From positions 1 through 5,844 of the forward strand of contig JAHFGR010000086.1 of assembly GCA_023247345.1 (NCBI GenBank): DNA of 5,844 nucleotides, written 5' to 3'. Origin of the DNA: Microcaldota archaeon. GTDB lineage: Archaea > Micrarchaeota > Micrarchaeia > Anstonellales > Bilamarchaeaceae. Made by a program: the position numbers and the translations under genes. A model generated the notes under the pieces. It had not been told where the DNA came from. It searched no databases and worked only from the letters and a program-made list of their open reading frames with translations. Positions within the stretch are counted from its first letter, which is position 1. Every line of letters begins with the position of its first letter. Positions 1-5,834 of this stretch are shown here, piece after piece.

Positions 1-777
1 GCAGTACTTAAGGGTACAATTGCAAAACTCGAACGCGCATTAATCAATTTCATGCTTTCTTTGCAAATATCGCGCGGCTATTTAGAAATTATGCCTCCGC
101 ATATGGTTAATACTAAAATGATGCAAGGCACTGGGCAATTACCAAAATTCGAAGAGCAATTGTATAAATGCAGAGACGATGATCTTTGGTTAATTCCAAC
201 CGCAGAAGTTCCGCTTACTAATTTATTTTCAGATGAAGTTTTAGATGAAGGAAAATTACCAGTAAAACTGATAGCCCATACTCCATGTTATAGGCGCGAA
301 GCTGGTGAATACGGAAGAGACATAAAAGGGTTAATTAGACAGCATCAATTTAATAAAATTGAAATAGTAAAATTTGCGCATCCGGAAAACAGCTTCAATG
401 AATTGGAAAGCCTAACGCGCGATGCCGAATCTGTTTTGCAATCGCTCGAGTTGCCGTATCGAGTTGTTGAGCTTTGCAGTGGTGATCTAGGCTTTGGAAG
501 TGCTAAAACATATGATCTGGAAGTTTGGGTTCCAAGCCAAGAAACTTATCGAGAAATCTCCTCTTGCAGTAATTTTACCGATTTTCAAGCAAGAAGGGCA
601 AATATAAAATTCCGCAATGCAAAAGGCGAGTTGCAATTTGTTCATACACTTAATGGCAGTGCATTGGCAGTAGGCAGAACGCTAGTTGCAGTACTAGAAA
701 ATTACCAGGAAGGGAACAGCATTCAAATTCCAAAAGTTTTACAGGATTTTATGGGCTGCGAAGAGATAAATTTCTAG
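1..777 (+). CDS. serS: Seryl-tRNA synthetase, C-terminal part (5' end outside window)
   Basis: This class II aminoacyl-tRNA synthetase activates serine with ATP and charges tRNA-Ser in the cytoplasm. The frame is open from base 1, giving 258 residues; the family is usually about 420-430, so roughly 165 residues, including the tRNA-binding coiled-coil arm, lie upstream. The ATG at position 52 is internal, because the preceding codons (LKGTIAKLERALINF) already match the family around motif 1. Visible in the fragment are GTGQLPKFEE (residues 43-52), the serine-binding TAEVPLTN loop (67-74), motif 2 CYRREAGEYGRDIKGLIRQH (96-115), the TYDLEVWVP and EISSCSNFTDFQARR blocks, and motif 3 NGSALAVGRTLVAVLENYQ (218-236). 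The C-terminus ends at the usual place after a MGCEE motif. This is the common bacterial-type SerRS also found in most archaea, not the rare methanogen type. A methyltransferase gene follows after 23 bp on the same strand. Confidence 0.97.
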   Translation, partial: AVLKGTIAKLERALINFMLSLQISRGYLEIMPPHMVNTKMMQGTGQLPKFEEQLYKCRDDDLWLIPTAEVPLTNLFSDEVLDEGKLPVKLIAHTPCYRREAGEYGRDIKGLIRQHQFNKIEIVKFAHPENSFNELESLTRDAESVLQSLELPYRVVELCSGDLGFGSAKTYDLEVWVPSQETYREISSCSNFTDFQARRANIKFRNAKGELQFVHTLNGSALAVGRTLVAVLENYQEGNSIQIPKVLQDFMGCEEINF

Positions 778-779
778 CT

Positions 780-807
780 ATGGGCATTGGGCCTTGAGCA
801 ATGGGCA
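780..807. repeat. Degenerate tandem heptamer, four copies
   Basis: Four head-to-tail 7-bp units fill the gap between the serS stop and the next gene: ATGGGCA (780-786), TTGGGCC (787-793), TTGAGCA (794-800) and ATGGGCA (801-807). Units 1 and 4 are identical and the middle two each differ at two positions, giving a consensus near WTGRGCM. The fourth unit supplies the ATG at 801, so the repeat runs into the possible start region of the methyltransferase gene. The function is unknown. It could be a short tandem repeat that recurs elsewhere in the genome, or a local slippage product. Confidence 0.6.
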
Positions 808-1511
808 ATATGAAATTCTTTATTTCAAAAAATGGCATAGAATATTACTATACTGACAAATTTCTATACGCAAAAAAGAAAGGTCAAGCCGAACCATATA
901 AATTAGCTTTATTCGATAAGCATTTCTATAAGCTTCGTTTATACAATCGCGTTCCAATTTTAGAAATTGATGGTTTGCGAATGCAATTAGTTAAAGATTT
1001 CAAATCTCCTTTAGACTATTCAAAAGAAATTACTTCGAGATTGCGAATAGGAAAAAATGACCTTGCTCTGGACACATGTATGGGTTTAGGATACACGGCA
1101 ATTGCAGCTGCAAAATATGCACAAAAAGTAATCACGTGCGAATTAAGCAATGCAGTATTGCAATTAGCTAAATGGAATCCGTTTTCTAGCGACCTTTTTG
1201 CTGGCAACAACATCGAATTAAAACAAGGAGATGTTGCCTCGATTATAACCGGATTTAAGGAAAAGACATACGATGTAGTAATCCATGATCCCCCTCGCTT
1301 TTCGCATGCGCCGCATCTTTATTCGTCTCAGTTTTATTCAGAATTATTCCGCGTTACAAAAAGCAAAGCGCGTTTATTTCATTATGTAGGCTCGATTGGA
1401 AAGGAATCTGGAAGGAAAATAGAAAACGAAGTAGGTAAGAGACTGGAGGCAGTAGGGTTTAGGAACATAAAATTTGAAGCAAGACTACAGGGTTTGTTTT
1501 TTGCTAAGTGA
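801..1511 (+). CDS. Predicted SAM-dependent methyltransferase, archaeal COG2521-like
   Basis: A Rossmann-fold methyltransferase of 236 residues; the substrate is unknown. Residues 1-80 form an N-terminal region without a motif I recognise. SAM-binding motif I is LALDTCMGLGYTAIAAA (88-104), an acidic residue at the end of strand 2 is E114 (VITCE), GD lies at 143-144, and a motif IV-like HDPPRF is at 162-167. The pattern LDTCxGLGYTA, then LAKWNP, then HDPPRFS, then LFHYVG matches my memory of the 'predicted archaeal methyltransferase' family COG2521; this assignment was not checked by a search. The HDPP tetrad resembles the NPPY/DPPY motif of enzymes that methylate amino groups in nucleic acids or proteins, but that is only suggestive. 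The start is uncertain: ATG 801 lies inside a tandem heptamer and ATG 810 (MKFFISKNG) is a good alternative; neither has a strong ribosome binding site. Probably co-transcribed with serS. Confidence 0.82.
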   Translation: MGNMKFFISKNGIEYYYTDKFLYAKKKGQAEPYKLALFDKHFYKLRLYNRVPILEIDGLRMQLVKDFKSPLDYSKEITSRLRIGKNDLALDTCMGLGYTAIAAAKYAQKVITCELSNAVLQLAKWNPFSSDLFAGNNIELKQGDVASIITGFKEKTYDVVIHDPPRFSHAPHLYSSQFYSELFRVTKSKARLFHYVGSIGKESGRKIENEVGKRLEAVGFRNIKFEARLQGLFFAK

Positions 1512-1513
1512 AA

Positions 1514-1909
1514 TTAGTATGTTTCTACTTCTAATTCTTCTATCCTTTTAAAGTCCTTTACATTTTTGGTCAAAAGTTTGTCATTGTTTGCTATGCAGGA
1601 AGCAGCTATAAAAATATCGAAATCATCTATCAAATCCCCTTTCTTAGCTAAACCATCAAATATTCTGGCTGCAATATTCGTAGTTTTTAGATCTATATCA
1701 AATACCTTCGCAATTTTAAGTATTTCGTCTATTGTTTTTCTGTTTTTTTCTTTTTTTGAGGATTTTCTTACTCCTACCTCCAGTTCGTATATATTTATTA
1801 CAGTTGTAGATAACTCTTCCTGGGTTTCCAACAACTTTTGAAAATGGTTTATTGCTTCTTCCCTTTCATTAAGAAAGTCTATTATAAAGCCCGTATCTAG
1901 AACAACCAT
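1514..1909 (-). CDS. vapC: VapC-family PIN-domain toxin ribonuclease
   Basis: A 131-residue single PIN domain, the usual length for a VapC toxin, which cleaves RNA with bound Mg2+/Mn2+ and is neutralised by its VapB partner. The expected acidic residues are all present: D5 in MVVLDTGFIIDF, E42 in YELEVG, D96 and D98 in GDLIDDFDIFIAA (91-103), and the C-terminal LLTKNVKDFKRI (112-123) with N116 and D119. The toxin therefore looks catalytically intact. The RNA target cannot be told from sequence. The ATG at 1909 is supported because D5 sits at the normal distance from the N-terminus and GAGG lies 8 nt upstream. It overlaps the end of vapB by 13 bp in the -1 phase, implying translational coupling. 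Its stop is 2 bp from the stop of the convergent methyltransferase gene. A lysine-rich stretch (residues 52-58) is encoded by an A-rich tract. Confidence 0.93.
   Translation of the reverse strand: MVVLDTGFIIDFLNEREEAINHFQKLLETQEELSTTVINIYELEVGVRKSSKKEKNRKTIDEILKIAKVFDIDLKTTNIAARIFDGLAKKGDLIDDFDIFIAASCIANNDKLLTKNVKDFKRIEELEVETY
1735..1757 (+). terminator. Candidate U-rich terminator of the serS-methyltransferase transcript
   Basis: Plus-strand T-rich run with three near-adjacent blocks of 5, 7 and 7 T residues. Archaeal RNA polymerase commonly terminates at U-tracts without a hairpin. With only 2 bp between the convergent stops, rightward transcripts must end inside vapC, and this is the strongest U-tract there, about 225 bp past the stop. 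A weaker T5 lies at 1563-1567. The run also simply encodes lysines of VapC on the other strand, so the call is tentative. Confidence 0.25.
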
Positions 1910-2136
1910 TTTCTTACCCTCGTTTTTTTTCTGTGCTCATATATCTCTGTTTTTATCTTGTCCCATTCTTCCTTGTTTTCTTTGAAAGCCCCCGCAAGCC
2001 TTGCGAATGCTGCATAATCAGTGCCCTTTCTTTTCTCTTTAATTATTCTAAGTATGGCTTCAGAAAATGAATCCTCATTCTTTAATTTTTTTAGTTCAGT
2101 ATACGCCTCTTCTGATAGACTTATCACCTTCACCAT
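1897..2136 (-). CDS. vapB: VapB-family antitoxin (UPF0330/DUF217 type)
   Basis: A small antitoxin (79 residues from the chosen start) upstream of and overlapping vapC. The N-terminus VKVISLSEEAYTELKKLK followed by SFSEAILRIIKEK matches the archaeal VapB family (UPF0330/DUF217, COG1753). Its N-terminal half is expected to form a ribbon-helix-helix DNA-binding dimer that represses its own operon. The charged C-terminal half (AGAFKENKEEWDKIKTEIYE, then an arginine/lysine-rich tail) should wrap the VapC active site. The frame stays open upstream to an ATG at 2166, but I chose ATG 2136 because GGTGA (2145-2141) ends 4 nt before it, the same spacing as at the EF-2 gene. ATG 2139 and GTG 2133 remain possible. 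The 2166 start would add a residue string (HAYAYTG) outside the family pattern and would lie at the TATA element. An A8 run at 1930-1923 lies near the 3' end. Confidence 0.9.
   Translation of the reverse strand: MVKVISLSEEAYTELKKLKNEDSFSEAILRIIKEKRKGTDYAAFARLAGAFKENKEEWDKIKTEIYEHRKKTRVRKWLF
1918..1921 (-). promoter_or_regulatory. Ribosome binding site for vapC (GAGG)
   Basis: GAGG inside the 3' end of vapB, 8 nt before the vapC ATG at 1909. It supports independent or coupled initiation of vapC and helps fix that start. Confidence 0.5.
1923..1930 (-). other. A8 run forming an in-phase A AAA AAA slippery heptamer at the vapB/vapC junction
   Basis: On the vapBC strand the vapB codons read AGA AAA AAA ACG across this run, so the heptamer A AAA AAA is in the X XXY YYZ phase needed for -1 slippage. 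After a -1 slip the codons read AAC GAG GGT AAG AAA ATG, which enters the vapC frame with no stop. The vapC frame is closed by TGA at 1939-1937 just upstream, so the open segment is only as long as needed. Whether slippage occurs is unknown; no downstream pseudoknot or stem was identified. Confidence 0.35.
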
Positions 2137-2140
2137 CATT

Positions 2141-2145
2141 TCACC
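2141..2145 (-). promoter_or_regulatory. Ribosome binding site for vapB (GGTGA)
   Basis: GGTGA is complementary to the archaeal 16S 3' end (TCACC). It lies 4 nt before ATG 2136, 1 nt before ATG 2139 and 7 nt before GTG 2133. It is the main reason for rejecting the upstream ATG at 2166. Confidence 0.65.
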
Positions 2146-2147
2146 TG

Positions 2148-2171
2148 TATATGCATATGCATGCACATATA
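2148..2171. promoter_or_regulatory. Interrupted palindrome, candidate VapB/VapBC operator
   Basis: A 24-bp two-fold symmetric element of form TATATG-N3-ATGCAT-N3-CATATA, with 18 of 24 positions paired. An overlapping perfect 12-bp palindrome ATGCATATGCAT lies at 2151-2162. It sits immediately downstream of, and partly overlaps, the vapB TATA element, just before the ribosome binding site. Ribbon-helix-helix antitoxins usually bind such short inverted repeats at their own promoters, so autorepression of vapBC is the likely role. Confidence 0.55.
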
Positions 2172-2178
2172 TTTAAAA
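2167..2178 (-). promoter_or_regulatory. Archaeal TATA element for vapBC
   Basis: The minus strand reads TTTTAAATATAT, close to the archaeal TATA consensus (TTTAWATA). Its centre is about 36 bp before the vapB ATG at 2136. With initiation about 25 bp downstream of TATA, transcription would start near 2145-2150, leaving a very short leader that carries GGTGA. The element overlaps the stop codon of the upstream MATE gene. Confidence 0.55.
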
Positions 2179-3540
2179 GTTTTGTTTTTCTGGTTTTTTC
2201 GCGTCCTTTAAAGTTAATTTCAATTTTTTAATCTCTCGCATAACATACCAGTAACCAAAGATAGCAACCAAAACACTTGCAAGCAATATCGAAATCCAGA
2301 TGCCTATCTCCTTAAGGCCGAGAAAATATGCAAAAAATAGTATCGCTGGAATAGTAACTACAAAAAATCTTAGAAATGCCATAACTAAAGAGAGATGCGC
2401 CTTTGCAAGACCTTGCAGAACCGAGCCTGATATGATTGCAACAGCAGTGGCCGCATACGCAATTGCAGTAATTCTTAGGTAATAAGCAGTACCGGCAATT
2501 ACTTCCTTATCCTTTGTAAAAATTCCTGCTAAGTTGTCTGCGAATATAAGTACTATTACTATTGAGATAACTAGAAACTTTGTAGAGTATTCAATTGCTT
2601 TTCTATATGTCTCCATAACCCGTTCTAATTTTTTTGCACCAAAATTTTGGCCCACTAACGGAACAACTGCAGTGGCAATTCCAATAGCGGGTAATATGAC
2701 TAGTTGGTCTATTCTGGTTCCAATTCCAAAAATCGCAATAGCATTTTCGCCGAAATCGCTTACGAACTTTATTATTATTAGAAAACCTAAAGATACTGAT
2801 GCATGTTGCAATGTAACTGGGATTGCCTGTAATAATATTCTAATCCAACTCGCTATATCTACCTTTAATCCTATTCTGATTAAATCTTTTTTTAGTACGT
2901 GATAACTTAGGATTATGGTAGCAATTATTTGTGTTGCGACTGTAGCTAGTGCAACACCAGCAACGCCCATTGCAGGAAATTCAAACCAGCCATACATGAA
3001 CCAGGGGTCTAATAGAACATTTAGAAAGAACCCAAACACCAGCACGTATCCAAATGTTTTCGTATCGCCTATGGAGTTAAGTATTCCGTTTAGAACCATT
3101 GCGAGGAAAAAGAATGGCAATCCATAATATATTATGTTCATGTACTCTATGGATAGTCTGTTTAGATCTCCAGTTGCACCTATAGTGCTAAATAATTGCT
3201 CAGAAGTGTAAATTCCTATTATTCCTGACAGTATTGATAGTACTATTGTAAAAAGTATGCCTTGTGTTGTGATATTTTTTGCAGATTCTATATTTTTTTC
3301 TCCTCTAGCGCGAGATGAAAGCGCATTTACAGCAATACTTACTCCCATTCCAATTGATAAGATCAGAAAATAAATAGGAAAAGATATTGAAACCGCAGCA
3401 AGTGCAGTTACTGACAATTGTCCAACAAAATACGCATCAGTTGCATTGTACATTGCCTGAAAAAATAAACCTATGGCAGCAGGCAATGCCATTTTTTTAA
3501 TTAGCTCTGTAATCGAGCCTTCTGAGAGATCTACCTTCAT
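2173..3540 (-). CDS. MATE-family multidrug/cation antiporter
   Basis: A 455-residue integral membrane protein of normal MATE length, with about twelve predicted hydrophobic helices in two six-helix halves (roughly residues 14-214 and 232-434) and a short lysine-rich cytoplasmic tail. MATE proteins export organic cations and other toxic compounds in exchange for Na+ or H+. Family signs include P20 in helix 1, D35 in NATDAYFVGQL, the LNVLLDP motif with N174 and D178, the second-half block GTRIDQLVILPAIGIATAVV (273-292) with GQNFGAKK after it, and VLQGLAKAH (374-382). By motif, D35, N174 and D178 appear to match the conserved N-lobe polar residues seen in archaeal MATE structures, so transport should be intact. 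Substrate and coupling ion are not predictable. The start ATG is preceded by GAAGG with a 6-nt spacer. The gene lies 17 bp after the EF-2 stop on the same strand, suggesting read-through transcription. Confidence 0.93.
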   Translation of the reverse strand: MKVDLSEGSITELIKKMALPAAIGLFFQAMYNATDAYFVGQLSVTALAAVSISFPIYFLILSIGMGVSIAVNALSSRARGEKNIESAKNITTQGILFTIVLSILSGIIGIYTSEQLFSTIGATGDLNRLSIEYMNIIYYGLPFFFLAMVLNGILNSIGDTKTFGYVLVFGFFLNVLLDPWFMYGWFEFPAMGVAGVALATVATQIIATIILSYHVLKKDLIRIGLKVDIASWIRILLQAIPVTLQHASVSLGFLIIIKFVSDFGENAIAIFGIGTRIDQLVILPAIGIATAVVPLVGQNFGAKKLERVMETYRKAIEYSTKFLVISIVIVLIFADNLAGIFTKDKEVIAGTAYYLRITAIAYAATAVAIISGSVLQGLAKAHLSLVMAFLRFFVVTIPAILFFAYFLGLKEIGIWISILLASVLVAIFGYWYVMREIKKLKLTLKDAKKPEKQNF

Positions 3541-3546
3541 TTTTTT

Positions 3547-3551
3547 CCTTC
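3547..3551 (-). promoter_or_regulatory. Ribosome binding site for the MATE gene (GAAGG)
   Basis: GAAGG, followed by six A residues and the ATG at 3540, lies within the 17-bp gap after the EF-2 stop. There is no room for a separate promoter in this gap, and no T-run on this strand that would end the EF-2 transcript. Confidence 0.4.
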
Positions 3552-3557
3552 TTAATT

Positions 3558-5750
3558 TTATTGATCCAAGAAGAACTGCGGTGTTGGCGGATCAGGTTTA
3601 TCGCCTTTTCGCTCACGAGTCTGTCTAACTATTTTTGGCAACAGTTCGCGTGGCACTAACTCATAACCTGCATATTCCTGATACCAAATTGCGCGTCCTT
3701 GTGTTACGCCTCGTAAATCATTACTAAATCCGAACATTTCTGCAACTGGCAAAACAGTTGTAATAGCCGCGTTTTCTCCTTCTTGTTGCATATCAATGAG
3801 TTGTCCGCGTCTTCCGTTGGTCATGTTTATCACATCACCAGCATAATCCTGTAATGTGTTGATAAGTACTTTTTGTTTTGGCTCTAGCATTTGTACGCCT
3901 GCAATAAGCATTGCGGCATATATAGGATTTCTAGTTGTTGGAATCATCTGCGCAGGACCTCGATGTATATTATCTTCGTGAAGAACAGCATCATCTAGCG
4001 TAACTTTTACGCCTGTAACCTTTTCCTTTGCAAGCGGGCCTTTATTCATTGCTTCTTCAAAACCCTGTATCATAAGTTCTTCTATTTCATTTAGATATTG
4101 AATACCTTTTGTTCCGTTAACTAGCATATTACCTTTATAAATATGGTAAATATTTCTTACCTCGTTTCTATCCATTCCAAGCTCAATCAGTTTTTCCCAT
4201 AGTTCTTTTCTTGGTTTTCCTTCAGGTATTTCACCGTCGTTCATTGCTTTTAGTATTGCTGGCGGCACGGGTTCTACAATAAATTTAAGTCGGTTATGTT
4301 TGTTTGGAGATTTGCCTTCTATCGGGCCAGCCTTTGCATTAATTGTTTCTCTATAAACAACGAGTGGCGGCGATGTTACAATAGGTACTTTCTTTTCATT
4401 TATTATTTTATACTCGATTATTTCGAGATGCAATTCACCATTACCGCTCATTAAGTGCTCGCCAGTTTCCTGGTTAAGTTCTATTTTTATTGTTGGATCT
4501 TCTTTTGAGATGCTCCTTAATGCTTCAATTAATTTTGGTAGATCTTTTTGGTCTTTTGCCTCTATGCTTTTTGTAATAACAGGTTCGCTGTAATGTTTTA
4601 TCTGTTCAAATGGTTCAATAGGCTCGCTGCTTAGAGTTTCACCAACATAAACATCCTTTAATCCAATAACTGCACCTATGTTACCTGCGATAAATCTATT
4701 TGCCTGTATTCTGTCAGGCCCCATGAATATGCCGACCTGTTGTGTTTTGCCATAAACCTTTTTTGATGAAACGTATATTTGCGTTCCTTTTTCAACAGAA
4801 CCAGAAAATAATCTAACAACTCCAACTTCCCCAGCATGCTCATCATAAACTATGCCGAACACTACGCCAACTACCATTCCTTTTGCATCGCATGCAAGCA
4901 TTGTTTTTCCATGTTCGGTGGTTAAATCGCCGTTTTTCCATAATACAGGAATTCGATATTGCTGCGCAACCTTTGGGCTTGGCAAATTAAGAATAATCAT
5001 CTCCAATAATACGTCATCGAGCGGGCTTTTTTCAACTAAATATTTATGGTCACCTGCAACGCATTTATCATAAATATCCTTAAATGAAATATTGAATTTT
5101 TTCATCGAGTTTATCGAAAGCGCCCATTTGTTGAACGCAGTACCAAATGCGACATTGCCCTTGTTAACTGCAATAAGCCAGGCATCCTTTTTATCTGCAG
5201 GTGCATTTGCATCGATAATTTTGTTAACCTGATTTATAATTTTTATAAACCTGTCCTGCATTTGTTTTGCATCCAGTTTTAATTCGTTTATTAATCTGTC
5301 TATTTTGTTAATGAAAAGAATCGGTTTAGCGCGTTCTTTAAGTGCTTGCCTTAGGTTTGTTTCTGTTTGAGGCATAACTCCTTCAACGCTATCTATGACC
5401 AAGCACACACCGTCAACTGCGCGCATTGCCCTTACAACATGAAATCCAAAATCAACATGTCCTGGCGTGTCGATTAAATTAACAAGATAGTCCTTTCCCT
5501 GAAATTGAAAACCAAGAGAAATGTTTGCTGACTTGATTGTAATCCCTCTTGCCTGCTCTTGCGCATCGAAATCCATGACACGCTGTTCGCCGGCGAGTTC
5601 TTTGCTGATTAGACCAGCGCGTGCTACCAGACTGTCAGTAAGCGTTGTTTTGCCATGATCAACGTGTGCTACAATAGCGACATTTCTGATCTGTTCGGTA
5701 TTATCCATTAATCTTTGAACTTCTTCAACTACAAATTCCTTTCTTACCAT
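3558..5750 (-). CDS. fusA: Translation elongation factor 2 (aEF-2)
   Basis: The complete 730-residue GTPase that drives ribosomal translocation; the length is typical of archaeal EF-2. The G domain (about 1-230) shows G1 AHVDHGKT (28-35), the RGIT effector motif (68-71), DTPGH (94-98) and NKID (148-151). Domain II (about 285-375) follows, then domain III with HLMSGNGELHLE (432-443), domain IV with EGKSPNKHNR (478-487) and IHRGPAQ, and domain V (about 605-700). H596 of HRGPAQ is the expected diphthamide site. The C-terminal ERKGDKPDPPTPQFF tail is archaeal in style. The start is firm: MVRKEFVVEEV matches archaeal homologues and GGTGA lies 4 nt upstream. One oddity is GFHVV after HVDF in switch II, where I recall GGDVT in many archaea. 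N437 replaces the more usual M in SGMGELHLE. A MATE transporter gene follows 17 bp downstream. Confidence 0.98.
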   Translation of the reverse strand: MVRKEFVVEEVQRLMDNTEQIRNVAIVAHVDHGKTTLTDSLVARAGLISKELAGEQRVMDFDAQEQARGITIKSANISLGFQFQGKDYLVNLIDTPGHVDFGFHVVRAMRAVDGVCLVIDSVEGVMPQTETNLRQALKERAKPILFINKIDRLINELKLDAKQMQDRFIKIINQVNKIIDANAPADKKDAWLIAVNKGNVAFGTAFNKWALSINSMKKFNISFKDIYDKCVAGDHKYLVEKSPLDDVLLEMIILNLPSPKVAQQYRIPVLWKNGDLTTEHGKTMLACDAKGMVVGVVFGIVYDEHAGEVGVVRLFSGSVEKGTQIYVSSKKVYGKTQQVGIFMGPDRIQANRFIAGNIGAVIGLKDVYVGETLSSEPIEPFEQIKHYSEPVITKSIEAKDQKDLPKLIEALRSISKEDPTIKIELNQETGEHLMSGNGELHLEIIEYKIINEKKVPIVTSPPLVVYRETINAKAGPIEGKSPNKHNRLKFIVEPVPPAILKAMNDGEIPEGKPRKELWEKLIELGMDRNEVRNIYHIYKGNMLVNGTKGIQYLNEIEELMIQGFEEAMNKGPLAKEKVTGVKVTLDDAVLHEDNIHRGPAQMIPTTRNPIYAAMLIAGVQMLEPKQKVLINTLQDYAGDVINMTNGRRGQLIDMQQEGENAAITTVLPVAEMFGFSNDLRGVTQGRAIWYQEYAGYELVPRELLPKIVRQTRERKGDKPDPPTPQFFLDQ

Positions 5751-5754
5751 AGAT

Positions 5755-5759
5755 TCACC
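5755..5759 (-). promoter_or_regulatory. Ribosome binding site for the EF-2 gene (GGTGA)
   Basis: GGTGA, then ATCT, then the ATG at 5750. It confirms the start and gives an internal reference spacing (4 nt) that was used to choose the vapB start. Confidence 0.7.
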
Positions 5760-5794
5760 AACTTATTATAATCTCTAAGCAAATAGAATTTTTC

Positions 5795-5806
5795 CTAACT
5801 AGTTAG
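5795..5806. repeat. Perfect 12-bp palindrome upstream of the EF-2 gene
   Basis: CTAACTAGTTAG reads identically on both strands and ends 45 bp before the EF-2 ATG. It could be a regulator site or near the transcription start. A palindrome of this length in AT-rich DNA can also occur by chance. Confidence 0.4.
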
Positions 5807-5811
5807 TCTAA

Positions 5812-5834
5812 AATTAGGTAATTATAATTAGGTA
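5812..5834. promoter_or_regulatory. Direct repeat AATTAGGTA x2 around an AT-rich core, possible EF-2 promoter
   Basis: AATTAGGTA occurs at 5812-5820 and again at 5826-5834, a 14-bp period. Between and overlapping them is the 10-bp palindrome AATTATAATT (5820-5829), the best TATA-like stretch upstream of EF-2; it would place initiation about 25 bp downstream, near 5800, with a leader of roughly 50 nt. Because the core is symmetric, it could also serve a gene beyond the right edge. A weaker TATA alternative on the minus strand is AAAAATTCTAT (about 5784-5794), which has the same distance to ATG as at vapB. Confidence 0.3.

Noticed and set aside
1..777. Bacterial-like SerRS as evidence of recent transfer from bacteria
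   Set aside because: The common SerRS type is shared by bacteria and most archaea, and the base composition matches its neighbours, so transfer is not needed to explain it.
780..797. ATG at 780 as a mini-gene or leader peptide
   Set aside because: It gives only five codons (MGIGP) before TGA, is made entirely of the heptamer repeat, and has no ribosome binding site.
1016..1213. 65-codon minus-strand open frame opposite the methyltransferase
   Set aside because: It overlaps the SAM-binding core of the methyltransferase and has no sign of being a gene.
1566..1841. 91-codon plus-strand open frame inside vapC
   Set aside because: It is antisense to a clear PIN-domain gene, its composition (Ser/Phe/Ile-rich) is what the complement of a Lys/Asp/Glu-rich gene gives, and it has no recognisable family motif.
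2137..2166. Upstream ATG at 2166 as the vapB start
   Set aside because: The extra ten residues are encoded by the palindrome/operator DNA, the ATG lies at the TATA element and probably upstream of the transcript start, and the family N-terminus begins at MVKVISLSEEAY after a GGTGA site.
2534..2902. 122-codon plus-strand open frame opposite the MATE gene
   Set aside because: It is the shadow of a membrane-protein gene, with low-complexity Ile/Ser/Thr/Pro content and no family resemblance. The shorter frames at 2300-2482 and 2915-3127 have the same cause.
4852..5073. 73-codon plus-strand open frame opposite EF-2
   Set aside because: It lies within a strongly conserved EF-2 segment on the other strand and has no recognisable motif.
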